From: Ectocarpus siliculosus
Lineage: Eukaryota; Sar; Phaeophyceae; Ectocarpales; Ectocarpaceae
NCBI GenBank assembly: GCA_000310025.1
Contig: FN649726.1
Span: forward strand, 826,193-890,192
Direction: 5' to 3'
Length of the DNA stretch: 64,000 bases
Shown here: piece by piece, positions 1 through 11,998 of the stretch
Layout of the letters: each line of letters begins with the position of its first letter
Position numbering within the stretch: the first letter of the stretch is position 1
Made by a program: the position numbers and the translations under genes
Notes under the pieces: generated by a model
Seen by the model: only the letters and a program-made list of their open reading frames with translations
What the model was told of the DNA's origin: nothing
Databases searched by the model: none

Positions 1-660
1 CCTGGTACTTCCATGGAAGCCGCATGGAAGTGGTCGTGCGAATCCGCCCCCGTACTTCCACGCTACTTCCATGGAAGTACCTTGCACTTCCATGGAAGTA
101 GCTCGTACTTCCATGGAATCAGCGGTGGTAGCTTCCATGGAAGTCTCGCCTGAAACTTCCACGGAAGTCCGGTCGGACTTCCATGGAAGTTCAATTCCAT
201 GGAAGTCCGACCATCGATCCTTAACGAGAATCTGGCATTAACTTCCACGGAACCACATACATTTACTTCCATGGAAGTAACTTCCATGGAAGTAAAAGGA
301 ACGATTGGGCAGCGACTTCCACGGAACCACACATACTTCCATGGAAGTATTTCCATGGAAGTTACTTCCATGGAAGTAAACGGAACGAGTGGGCAGCGAC
401 TTCCACGGAACCACACATACTTCCATGGAAGTAAACGGAACGATTGGGCAGCGACGTTCATGGAAGATAATCGAGTAACTTCCATGGAAGCGTTCGTCTC
501 GATTCCCACGCACCTTCCATGGAACCTTGTCAACTTCCATGGAAGACATTCCTTGCACTTCCTTGGAAGTCATTGAATTTGCCATAGCTCAACTTCCGTG
601 GAATTCAGCGACTTCCATGGAAGCCATTATTCGAACTTCCGTGGGAGTGTCCAATGGCGA
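1..660. repeat. Array of CCATGG-centred 14-bp palindromes
   Basis: About twenty copies of the dyad ACTTCCATGGAAGT, or one-base variants such as CTTCCACGGAAG, lie in 600 bases. Each copy is its own reverse complement, so both strands read the same. Most spacers are unrelated and of irregular length. An exception is a roughly 55-bp unit (dyad, then ACGGAACGATTGGGCAGCGA, then a CCACGG half-dyad) repeated near 298, 378 and 435. Open frames through the array translate to SMEV, FHGS or LPWK strings and are by-products of the palindrome. No coding content is supported. The array is cut by the left edge. Confidence 0.9.
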
Positions 661-1440
661 GCAAAGGTCGTCTTCCATCAACTTCCATGTGGTATCGATA
701 GTTAATCCGTGGAAGGTGCGTATACTACGCTACCTTCGCCAAAACAACGTAGTAGGTGAAATAGGCCGCATGATGATTGACCTGGAAACAAGTGATAGTG
801 TTGTGTAAGTCACATTGCTTCCGTGGAAGTTCACAAAAGCGTCGGTCCGTGGAAGTCAGCCTGAGCCCCATCACCAAGCCGGCTGGTTGCATGCCGTCGT
901 CGATTATAGTAAGTGAAGTGGGGAACATGGATGGATTACTTTTACGGAAGCTGCAGCGGGCGCCATAGCCACATTGCAACTTTGACGGAAGCTCAAGACT
1001 GACAGACGTGGCTGGCACATTGCTCTGCGGAAGCTCACAAGTGGCTCGTTACAAATGGCGAGTCTACTTCTAGGGAAGCAGTCTGTTCGATACCGAAGCT
1101 GACAATAGAATAGATGTGAAAGTCACACCGGTTCTGCGGAAGCTGGCTGTATACTACCACTTCCTCGCCACAACGTGTAAGTGGGATCTAGGGCATGGTT
1201 TACTTCCACGGAGCTCACGTTATTACTTCCTTGAAAGCTTATATTGCAGCGGTCGTGGAAGTTAGACAATGCAGGTAGCGAAAGTGCGTCTGCTCCTAGG
1301 GAAGCAGGCTGTTTGATGTCATCGTCCAGCCAAACGACGTAGTGCAACAAACTAGTTCCTTCAACGTACGTTAACGGCATGCCGCAGTGGACGCGTAAGC
1401 CGCCGCGTTTTGCAACAGCAGTAATCGAGGTCTGCATGCA
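661..1440. repeat. Decayed flank of the palindrome array
   Basis: Only half-dyads remain here, such as CTTCCGTGGAAG near 820 and single GGAAGCT arms near 950, 985, 1030 and 1137. Two longer degenerate duplications are visible: a block beginning TATACTAC at about 721 and again at about 1150, and a block containing TAGGGAAGCAG at about 1071 and about 1299. This looks like an older, mutated part of the same repeat. No gene is recognisable. Confidence 0.6.
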
Positions 1441-3394
1441 ATTTTTTGCCCTGGTTCACTTTTGCCTCCACAACCCGAGAATCCCACGGCTGTATCTCGG
1501 CCTACAATACTCCAATCAACAAACCAGCACTGGCAGAAGTGCGTGGAAGATGCTGTGACAGCACAACAACTAGGTCGACACTCGTACGACTTCTATGTAC
1601 AGTAGGCGTCTGGTCCATACTGCTGTAGAAACCCAAATATCGAGCCATCTTTTTTTTTTATTCCGATGCCAAAAACAAGAAATGTATCACGTCACGACGA
1701 TCCTGTGAGTATATATATAACACGATAGTTTTGATGGACGGACTCCCATGTAAGTCCGGTAGTACTTCCGTACAAGTGCAGGCGATACTTCTTTCCATGG
1801 AAGCAACCACCGCTGCTTCCATGGGAGCTCAGTCTACCCCCCTTTAAGGTTAACCCATGTGCATGGAAATCGCGTAATCGCGTTGAGCTACGGTGGGGGA
1901 GTCGCACTGCTGTAGCTTCCAGGCGGCTTCCATTAAAGCGTGACAAAATGCCCTGCGCTTCCGAGATGTACTTGCATCGAAAGTAGAAAACGACTGATAC
2001 GGCATGTGGTTGCATATTTTTGCATATTTTGGTTGCATATATATTTGTCTTTGCCACTGCCGAAAAACACCGCTGGATCTTTACGCAGCCCATCTTTCGC
2101 ATTTATTTATCATTTTACAGTGCGAACGACGCAGGACGGGTCGACCTTCATCATTGTCGTTGTTGTTGTGTCTTCGCATTAAAAACCGTTCCGATCTCTC
2201 TCTACCCAGTACCTTCATATGTCCGTACTACTTTTGGATTATTGCCTGTTGGAAATTGTGCGAATCCCTTCATTCCGAGAGAGCCATAATAGGTCGGCAT
2301 CCGGCCTTCTTTTCTTTTTTGGTGTAGACTTTTCTTCTTGTGAAGTTTTGACGTCGCGCTTGCCATCGTCGCTAAGTGTTTGTGTCTTCAAACCTTCTCA
2401 GCCAGCCTTCAAACTTCTAGTTGATAACAAGTCTCCGTGGTAACTTCTCCGTGCATGAGTCACAAGCAAGCACGTAGTTATGACCTGCGCTTTGACTTTC
2501 ACGATGGGTATTCAACCCTAACCCCCCGTCTTGCATTGGTGAGTACCAACGTTATACAAAAGGAGGATCGTTCCACGACGCAAACAAACGTCGACGTCTC
2601 CTTCTTTTTCTCCTTTGCACTCCTTCCTTGCGGCGGTTTTCACACCGACTTCGAACGTGGGGTGCAATTTCCTCTCTTCGTACCTTCCTCGTCGGCCTTC
2701 TCCATCGTCATGTACATAATGTACACCTCGAATTTTCGACTTTTCGATGCAATAGACAAGACTACGGACTGACATGTATGTCCCTTTCACCTCCGACGGG
2801 ACCGCGCGCTCGTCGAGTGTCGAAATTCTTCACCACTTCCTTTCCTCTCCCAACACCGTCCCTTCTTCCCGCCCCTACAAATCCTCTCCCCTTCTTCTTC
2901 TTCTTTCCTTCCTGCCGGACACTCACCACCATCGGTCCTGGATGTTGGCCTCCAGCCCCATTGGGGGGCGGGGGGCCAATCCTTAACCCTAGTCTGTTAT
3001 ATGGGCCTATACTAAGTGAGTCCTCACTTGTATCGTCTCTCTCCTATCCACCAACAAAGATAATGGGAGGGTGCAGGGGAGAACAACTACGACATGGTTC
3101 GTCCGAACTTCGATGTAGCAAAAAGCTGCTGCACTTCTGCTGCGTGGCCCTCCGAATGGTGCTGCATGTTACACGCTCTGTCTCCTGCAGAATGCGAGCT
3201 CCAAATATTTTTCTTCTCTCTTGTGGGACCCCAGAAAAACGAACCAAGACCTCTGAACCTACACGCCCCAAGAGTGCAATAAGCCAAGTACCTACGTAAA
3301 TCTGTAAGACGTCCCGAATTCTTTCGCGCACAGTTTAGTCGCAACGGTATACGTGAAAAAATAATCAAAGACAACGCCAAGTCATCGAAGGTCG
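1441..3394. other. Unassigned non-coding stretch
   Basis: I see no gene. Open frames are short, overlap on both strands and lack recognisable motifs. A small group of decayed CCATGG dyads and half-dyads lies at about 1740-1935. The segment from 2600 to 2960 is pyrimidine-rich. The sequence could be intergenic or a large intron. Confidence 0.5.
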
Positions 3395-3610
3395 GCGTCA
3401 TTTGGGGGGGGGGGCGAGGACATGTACCCATCCATGCAACCCCGGAATTTGCGCCGATGCGTGGGCGAATCGGGGTCGTTTGGGAGAGACATACACATCA
3501 ATGTATCCCCGGCTTGTCCGCCGAGGCATCGTCCCTTCGGTTCCATTTATGGGTAGGGGGGCATATACCCATGTATCCCCGGGTCTACTATCGAGGCGTC
3601 TGTGCGTCGG
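3395..3610. repeat. Imperfect tandem repeat of about 80 bp
   Basis: Three degenerate copies share the core ACCCATGTATCCCCGG, followed after a short spacer by (C)CGAGGC. They begin near 3425, 3500 and 3570. The first is preceded by a G run. Any reading frame through it is short, so I read it as a minisatellite rather than coding sequence. Confidence 0.55.
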
Positions 3611-4865
3611 CGTCCTGTTCTCGCATGGGGTGAATCACCGCTGGCGCTGCTGGCGATGTGGAGCGGTGGAGATCTACTACAGATGGCAGACACCCCGCAC
3701 ATTACAGGGTCAATATCTCAATCTTGGCGTGGATACCCCACGAGCAGCCCCTATAGCCCGTAGTCGCAATGTAACACAATAAGAAAACCAAGGATGTACG
3801 TACAAACGAGTACATTTATTTGCGAGACAAGATCGATCCCTGTTGTGCAGTGCCGAAGGAGGTGGCCAGGAAGGGGAAGTTGGCAAGGCGGGTGGTTCAG
3901 AGTGGAAGCTGGTCAATGACGTGTTCCAACCTAATTTGACGGATACTACTGCTATATCTTGACTATTTTTGTACTCCTACTCTTTTTCAATGTTGGCTCG
4001 TGGGGCTTTGGAACTGAAGTTCTACGAAAAGGTAGATACCGACGCCCGATTGTTTGTTGTCTAAGACAAAACACTTCGTTCCCCCGGGCCCCTTCGAAAC
4101 AATGAAGCAGTCTCCGGCGGCCGAAACAATCCTACACCCGAGGCTGGTGTGGAGCTTTACATAACACTCTTGCCCTTTCATCTGGCCGTTTCGAGACATA
4201 CAACATACTGAGACGCAACGGAGGCCGGCCACAAACCGCAGCTTAGTATGGACTATAAGATGTACCACACACAGCTGTCGCTACAAAACGAGCGACAGCT
4301 AGCTGATAGATGTAACTGTCCTCTCGGACGTGTGCGTCCACAGACAGAAACAGACAGAGTGCAAACACCACGCACCTGATACTACTACACCTACCTGCTG
4401 TGCGCTGGTGTGAGAGCTGCTGTGGTAACGTAAACTTTCACCTGCCGGCTACCCCCCCCCCGTGTCCACATCCCGCTTTCGTGAACGAACCTAGTCTACT
4501 ACACACTGTTGTTGTTCCTATTTATTTTGATCGTTGGTTTCCCAACTCCCACGAAAGAGAAGGATGACACAACAAGTCGGCTCTCGTCACGTAGCGCACC
4601 AATCGTAATCACACCACTTCGAGCGTGTGTGTGCTCCATTGCGATAATATCTCTAGGCGTGACAGCTTTGATAGGCATGGGTGCCGAGTGTGGGAAGACC
4701 TTCGCGACGGCGTGGAATCCAAATAAATCGTATTTTTTTGCCCAGACAATCGGGCTGCATCCCCTGCGAAATAGCCAAACCGTATTTCACATCGCCATGA
4801 TGCTCTCGACGCATACAGAACCAATGCGAGTCTACTCCCGTCACGCCATGACATCTGCGAACGTC
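3611..4865. other. Unassigned non-coding stretch
   Basis: No recognisable gene or repeat was seen. Reading frames are short on both strands. A run of eight or nine C sits at about 4450. Confidence 0.45.
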
Positions 4866-5350
4866 TCCATGGGAGTCGCTAATGAATACTTCCATGGAAG
4901 CTTGGGCCGGACGGCATACTTCCATGGAAGTTTCGCCACGACACGTTTGGACAGCTTCCATGGAAGCAAGATATTTTTACTTCCATGGAAGCTGGGGTCG
5001 GGTGGTGTACTTCCATGGAAGTAGAGCGTTGATGCTTCCATGGAAGCTTGAAATTATGCTTCCATGGAAGCTGTCCGAATATGGCCCACTTCCATGGAAG
5101 CACGTGGAAGTGGGTGTAATCTACTTCCGTGGAAGCCTTCCAAACCACTTCCGTGGAAGCTACCAACTTCCGTGGAAGCTTCAACTTCCATGGAAGTTGT
5201 CGCTGACCCCCCAGCTATGTGAACTTCCACGGAAGTCCACCGCACTTCCATGGAAGTAAGTTTCGAGCTTCCATGGAAGCTAAAATCAATGAGCTTCCAT
5301 GGAAGTATGTACTGCTTCCATGGAAGTAAACATCTACTTCCATGGAAGCT
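4866..5350. repeat. Second array of CCATGG-centred palindromes
   Basis: About nineteen dyads of the form [A/G]CTTCCATGGAAG[C/T] occur, three of them with CCGTGG at the centre (about 5120-5180). Centre-to-centre distances run irregularly from about 18 to 38 bases. The spacers differ from one another while the dyads stay nearly perfect, so this is not an ordinary satellite with a fixed unit. Flanking DNA on the right (5350 onward) drops abruptly to unique sequence. Confidence 0.9.
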
Positions 5351-6494
5351 ACACCCATATGGACAGTAATAATGTAGAGGACTGGTTTGACCTGGCCTCC
5401 TGTAGCCCTACCACCGATACATCTTGCTTCGCTGCCTCGGGTAGGATGCTGAAGACTCGCCTGTACCCATTCTTACCGTTTACAGCCAGAGTCCGCACAT
5501 TCCAGGTTGCTACCCTAAGAAGTCGACCCCGCGGTCCCTCTCGGGCGGTGCGTGCTGCTCTCTTAGCCAGCCTAAACCCAAGTCGGCTAGGTCGCGAGCT
5601 ACCCCGATCTTACGACAGCGGTAGTTCCCGGCCGCCAAACTCAGGATCCCCTTCTGATCAGTGCTAGGGACTGTGTATCCGTCTTTGTTGGGTGGTGTTT
5701 CGAGGTCTAAGTCCACTTACGGACCTCGGCCCACCCCAGCAGGGAGGGGGGCAGGCCGGGATGATTCATTACTATTTACGCTTATTATCTTCCGTGGATG
5801 GATACCGTTCGAACGTTGTTTGTGTTGTATGAAGGAATTTACGCTTTAGAGAAACAGGTACTACGATTAAGCTGCACGTCACTACTACAGTACTGCTACT
5901 GTAAACTCCCACACTGAACTTGCATAGCAGCGTGGACATGAACTACTGTATGTACATCTGACACGCGATGTGGATAGGTGGATGTATGCTCAGCAGCAGC
6001 ACAGCTTGCCAACTTTGCAGTTGACAAGTTGCGTTCGCAAGCTGCGGAACGGCATGTATTCATTCCTTGCTTCTTCATCAGTTCCATCTTCTGTTTTAGA
6101 AGGAAGACATTTGTTTCCTGCGGCTCTCGCACCTTGCCATTCCACGATCACGCAGCAAGCACAACAAGCGCACAGACATAGAGAGCCCTGTACTGCAATA
6201 GTACAGTAGGTAGGAAGGTACGGCTGCTGTGCGATGCTGCGATGCTACTGCCTCATCTTTGGCCGCCTGAATTTGCCGAGAAAATATGCGGACTGATTAT
6301 TTCACGGTTGGAATTTTCCCAAGGCTACCATCGCACGAGCCCGAAGACTTTGGCCAATCAAATGGCCTGCCGCCCTTTCGTCTGATGAATCGGGGATCGA
6401 TCGTTCTAACCTCAAACGCGGGATGGGATACCTCAAGAGAGCTTCGAGCGAGATTCACAGCAGGCGTCCTGCCCGAGTTGGAGGCTCCATCCAT
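5351..6494. other. Unassigned stretch upstream of the modular membrane-protein gene
   Basis: No gene is recognised. If the candidate signal-peptide exon at 6495 is real, this interval would hold its promoter and 5' leader. No confident TATA or initiator element was picked out. Confidence 0.4.
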
Positions 6495-6594
6495 ATGGCT
6501 TGGAGGAGCAGCATGCGAGCTCTTGGTTGGAGATCGATGTTATTGCTGGTGGCAGGCCACCAGGTGCTGCGTGTGTCGGGTACCAGTTCTTCAT
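6495..6594 (+). CDS. Candidate first exon (signal peptide) of the modular membrane protein
   Basis: From ATG at 6495, or the in-frame ATG at 6513, the reading is a short basic start followed by MLLLVAGHQVLRVSG, which resembles a modest signal peptide. The frame runs to TCAT|GTGAGT, a strong splice donor in phase 1. Three of the four linker exons of the downstream gene end GCAT|GTGAGA and the fourth ACAT|GTGAGA, also phase 1, and the next module exon at 10362 needs a phase-1 donor. The fit of phase and donor is the main support. The hydrophobic core is short and the implied intron of 3.8 kb is much longer than the others in the gene, so this remains a guess. Confidence 0.33.
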
Positions 6595-9500
6595 GTGAGT
6601 TGGCAGACGGGATTTCTTCTGCTATAAATGTGCATGCAGGCGATCGAGTGGTGGGCATGTTCGGCGGTGAGCCATAACAGCAGGGCCACGGGTGTTCGAG
6701 AGTATCATTGGACGGTAGGGTGACTTGCCACCACGAGCTCTACGGAGAAAGGGAGAGACGTGCTAGACTCTTCGTGTACGGTGTACCTTTGGTCGCGATC
6801 AAGCATTACTGAAAACGAGTGCGATGTCCGACATGTGCTTGGATTCGAATTTTCACGCAAGTACGGCGCTTGCCTGTCGCTTCAAGCAAATCAACGCGGC
6901 GGCGGTGCGTGCGGTGCGGTGTACAGCAGAAGGGCTGTTTTCGTGATGATTCTACCAACAAGTCGTGTGCAGCAGTGTCCCGAAAGCAGTGCATGGTCGT
7001 CGTCTCCCATTCCGTTAGGTTGCATAGTTTGTGCTGTGGTGTGCGAAACTCACAGAGGGTGTGTGTCGTTCCGGCGTTGCGGGCGTGAAGTCATCACGTT
7101 ATTGGTTCTGATGATGGACATCGATCTCCGCATCAACTCTTGGTTGGGTGTAGAGTACTGCAAACAAATGCATATTTTCAACAACTCTGTTAGTGATGCT
7201 ATTTGAGGCATTCGCCAATAGAACAAGCGCGGGTGAAAACCATTCCTGTACAAGTAGTCTAGTCTATGTCGCTAGACTCGAATGGTATGTAGACCTATAA
7301 AGCTTTTGTATCATCCTCCCGCAAAAACGACACTCGCAAGTGCTGGTGCATCCGACGCTTTAACCACAGCTCTGCATCCTACCGAAGTATTCTGTTTTGC
7401 CCTTAGAAATCACGACGAATTGATCCATCACCATCCACATCCACATGCAGATGAGTCCAGGCTAAATTCGCAAGGAATTGATAGTATTAGCGGTCACTAC
7501 CTCTGTTTCTGCGATTGATTCCCCAAGCAGCATACGTATCTCCCCTGTGGTCAACAAGAGCAGCATATTATCTCCCCTCCTGTTGTTAACATGTTGGACA
7601 TCAGAATGTGTTCCGAAAGGGGCGCAACAATAGCAACAACCGGTGGCTCCTACGTCAAGCAACTGCGAAAATTTTATCCGTTGGTCGTGTACGAGACGCG
7701 AAACATACACGTACGCTACGGCAGGTGTCTATAGATATGAGAGAACCCCCACTGCTCCCCCAGAGGGTACGGCGGAATTTCTGACGTCCTGCCCCAAACT
7801 GAACGAGAGGGCCAATCGGGGTCTGTTTTGTTCCATGTATTCTCAATTTCTTTGCTGACAGAAATTCCCGCCATTGCGCCGCATCACGCACGAATTCTTG
7901 TGTGTGTGTGGGCGTGTGAGAGGGAGAGAGGGTTGGTGGCTGTGCTTGGGTATACTCCACAATCAGATGTTCGCATCCAAAGTGAAATGTCGTATGGTTA
8001 AGGTCGCTTTTCCCTCACTGGCACGTCTGTTGCACCAGAATCAATTTCCTGAAGAATCGAACAACGACCTGCATTCTCAGTCATCATGTAAATGTGTCGC
8101 TCCGTTCGGCATATATAGATGAAGTCAGGGGTGGAATGGATGATGATGTGGAGAGCCGTCGAGAAGGATAGGAAGGGGACCACAGACAAGACAACGAACG
8201 CCCTCTCCGATACGCGTGAGAGTTTGTTTCATTTTGTGTCCTGGCATCAGTTGTACCCTTTTCTGTATATTTTCTGGTGGACGTATCATTCTGCCTCACA
8301 TCTTTCTGCGGCTGCCTTAACGATGGTCTCTAGTCAGATATTCAGGTATTTCTTTCCTTCGTCGACTGTTGTGACGTCAAAACGTACGGAAGGGTACATT
8401 GAACAAATCAAATCGCTCTTCACACTACGGATAATTGGGCAGAATGTTGGAAAGTCCCAGTTCGCGTGACTCGGCCGAGATTCGAGCCCACGTCCAGAAC
8501 GTCGGCGGAAGGTTGCGAGGGTACCGAATGACCACGAGCCCGGGAGGAGGAGGACGATGCTTTTTTTGTGATCTCTGGTTGATCGAGAGGAACGAGGGGG
8601 ATCAGAATCCCCTCCTGCTAATTCTGAAAACTTTCACACGACCCTCTCTAACAAACCATCAATACATCCACTACGGAGACTGTCTTGCCATTTGAGAAAC
8701 AGAGACGAGGAATTTGGCAACATTAAGGGTGTAGTGTAGGTGCGTTCATGGATGGACAAATAACACGGATGGTGGCTTAAACGCTGTATTCGTAAGAAAA
8801 TTCCAAATCACCAGTCATCGACGCAGTCTCGGTTCTGCCCGATCTTCAAACCAAGAGCTTATTGTTCGTGATTACGGGGTTTCTCGGGGGTAAACTGCCA
8901 CTCTCACGTCTACCTTCGCATGCGCGAGGTGAAATTGTGGACTCGTCTCCGACGCCATAGCCAACGCACACGACTGCATTGTTTTGACGAGAGATTCCGG
9001 CCTGGCTAGCGAAAACTCGGTTTCCTTCACTTACTCTTACTGGAGGCAGGTATGGTGTTTGGAGGGGGACAGCTTGTTGACAGAAGCGCAGAGCAAAGAC
9101 TGACCCCGTCGACGTATTGTTCGGAGTGAGACAACGAGGAACCCTGCCGGGGGCCACGGGGTCCAACTTCCCTATCACCACACCCAACGCATCCACGTAT
9201 CCCTGGAATCTCTGTAGATCCGTATCGAGTGTCGGGTACCCCAAACATTGGGTGGGGAACAAGCACGCGGAGGTATGATACGTCAACATTTGCACTGTGT
9301 ACGGCCACAACCGGTGGGGGGAGGGTGGGGGGTGTACTCATAGTCGTGCATGCCGTAGTCGTTAGACCATTGACCTCGCATCCCTACAAAGCCGGGACGG
9401 AGCATGCCGGGTTATCACCGGACCAGGCTCTCACGTCACCAAGCGCGAAGCGCCGTGAGGTATTTGGCGAGTCGCATGAAGGGTGAGCTGCATCCTGCTA

Positions 9501-10361
9501 AGGGTGTTCGGCATCTTGTGCTTACTTCCTTGCGTACGGATGACCGTTACGTATGACTTTATTTATTTTCTGGTGCTTTCACTTCCAGAGACAGTTATAA
9601 GCACTGTGTAACTGCCTCGAGGATGCTTGACCATTTTAACACAGCGTGGTGCGACCACCCCCTTTGTACGGAGTGAGGTTTCTCGACCCCGCACAACATG
9701 ATCTACTCGACCACCATTATGGTTACCGCAAACAAAAAAAAGAGAGGTAAAAAATAAACGGTAACCTGGTTGCCGAGTTCACGAAGTGAATTGGCTTGTT
9801 TTACAACGTCGTTGCCAAGCGACGAAAACCCAACCTCGATGGCAAACACCGGGGTGTGTGTGTGTGTGTCAAGAGGAATAGCGGCAGATGGAGACGGTCT
9901 GGGTCATTCCGGCCGGATAGTAGACGAAAGCGAGTAGCGATCGTATGCAAGAAGATTCACCATGACTCGAGCAACAACTGTCCTACTGATAATTATTGGC
10001 AAATAGATATCCGCGTTGTTCGTCTTTCTTCCTGCCTGGTGTGGCAACACAGACCTCTGCTCCGCTTGCTTTTGCCACCTCGCGAAAGTACAACACGGGC
10101 CCGCACTTGAGATTTTTTGTTTACCAAGTAGAGGCTTTCATTTTCACGAAAAACAAGAAAAATGGAATAAAAGAAATACTTCAGCGGTGGACCCTTGCAC
10201 TAAATGTACCTTTGCTTCACAGTCCTTTCTCGAGAGTCGGGGATGAATGCCGGAGAGAATAGCACGACCTGCAGATGCGCGAAAACAAAAAAAATCAAAA
10301 CAAAGCCCTTAGCCTCTACCTGACTTTGACGTTTCTTATCCCCGGGCCCGTACTGCTCTAG
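6595..10361. other. Putative long first intron or intergenic DNA
   Basis: No module-like exon is seen here. A 154-codon open frame on the minus strand (8846-9310) has no recognisable motif. An eight-base inverted repeat, GGTTACCG and CGGTAACC, flanks an A-rich loop at about 9719-9768. A short GT microsatellite lies at about 9856-9870. The rest looks unique and non-coding. Confidence 0.4.
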
Positions 10362-11998
10362 CTGGCTGCACAAGCGTGACCGTCTCGGGCGTCGGACTGT
10401 CATCGGGAACATACAGGGAGCTTTCCTCCACCTCCTACTACTACGCCGCCGGAGTCGACTACCACGAGCTGTACCTGTCCGATGGCGCATGGTACATCAT
10501 ACCCGCCATCGCAGACTATCCTCGGTATCGGGTGAGCAACAAGAGGGGTTTGGTGTTCTTCTAGTTGTTGACGAACTCAGCGTTGGGCTGCCTGGTTTGA
10601 ATCTCCTGACATGAGTGAAAACACCGAAGGTTCTGTTCATGTTTGAAGCGGTCGCGAGTTCAGCCTCAGGGTAAATTACCCTAATCATGCGACCGTACGT
10701 AGCAACGGTAGGGCCGCTGTGGTTGGCTCTGCATCGCACCTACCAATCTTGGATTTGTCCCCCCGGGGAGGGGTGCCTTCGAAAAAGCTACATAAAACGA
10801 AATTATGTTATTGGAGTTTTCCTAACCAATACCGGGATTTCGCACCCATCTGGATTATGCAATTCAAAGACAAAGAGATACTATGTTACAGTGCGTGTAC
10901 GCGCATTATTACGATGACTTGGTTTGGCCGCTTGTCGCCAGCTTGTCAATCACCAGGCAGGTTATTCGATTCACTCTCGCGTTTCCACCTCCGATGGACC
11001 TGGTCTTGTTGTCGCGGCCGAGAGGAAATGTGTGCGTAGTGACGTGTTCCTGTGAAGGCAGAATATTACAACACACGACATGACGGAGGGTTTCTCCCCG
11101 ACATTTTTGTCGTTGATCCAGTAGATAGAGGAAACTACGGGGAAGATGTCTTGTGACTAGCACCTGCTGGCATCACTCATAAAATGTCAGTGTAGAGGCT
11201 TAAATAGACTCGAAGTAAGCCCAGTACCCAGCCGGTTTCCCTCCACTCACTGCAAAGACTCCACCACATCCCCGTTCGAAAGTGGGTATATCTCGAATGG
11301 GTAGTCTTCCTGTGTTCGTATTTATTTTTCCTATTAAATGTTAGGGTATCTGCGGCAGGATACGCCAGCCATTGGGCTGTCCCCCTTACCACATACCCTG
11401 GCGTGTTGTGTCCCGCAGACGTACGATGAGGTTGCACACCCCAGCGACATCACGCTGGGTTGGTCCGAATGCGATGTCCAGTTTTGCGACTACGTGGAGA
11501 TGTCGACCGCCGTGACCGTCACGTGCGCAGGTGAGGTTGAGCCCGTTTACGTGGTACATCGCGAACTAGCTGTGAGGAGAGACGTTCTGTGTGGGGTGCA
11601 GCGGAAGGACGTTATCCTTCCCCAAGCGCACGTTCTTTCGTTCTTGTTCTTGGCGAGAAGGCAAACGCTCGCTTTCGCCAGGTATCCCAGAATAGCGTTT
11701 CTCACTTGTCCGTTTAGCTTCACGGAGTCTTCCGACATCATGTGTTCGTGCCCTGACAATTAACGTTCCCAAGTGCTGACCTCCGCTACAGGTGATTATC
11801 TTTTGTTTCGCAAAGTATTTCATTGTCCTTCGCCGTAATCACCCCCAAGAGTTATTCACCACCTCTGCAGTGGCAAAATAACCCGTCCGTATCAGGCTGA
11901 GGGAGGTGTAAACCCACCGTCCCCAACCCTTGCACCGTTGTGTTTCGTCTGTGCCGTCTCTGCAGTTTCGTCGAGTTCTGCCAGCGAGGCGACCACAT
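10362..11998 (+). CDS. Module 1 exons plus linker exon 1
   Basis: The first exon encodes the GTYRELSSTSYYYAAG half ending in DYPRYR. The second encodes TYDEVAHPSDITLGW followed by three cysteines. The linker 11966-11998 is a 33-base mini-exon reading roughly VSSSSASEATT. Module 1 is the most diverged in its first half: it is five codons shorter than copies 2-4 and lacks the AGTSSYDELFYM segment. Confidence 0.75.

Noticed and set aside
63-585. Open frames with SMEV, FHGS and LPWK repeats
   Set aside because: They appear in several frames on both strands because the DNA unit is a palindrome, so they are not evidence of protein.
1-5350. CRISPR-like array
   Set aside because: Repeats are only 14 bases, fully palindromic, irregularly spaced with some spacers near zero. 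The context is eukaryotic and there are no cas genes.
8461-8530. Possible tRNA T-arm (GGGCTCGAATCTC on the minus strand)
   Set aside because: The flanking bases do not pair as a T-stem and no anticodon or acceptor arm could be built.
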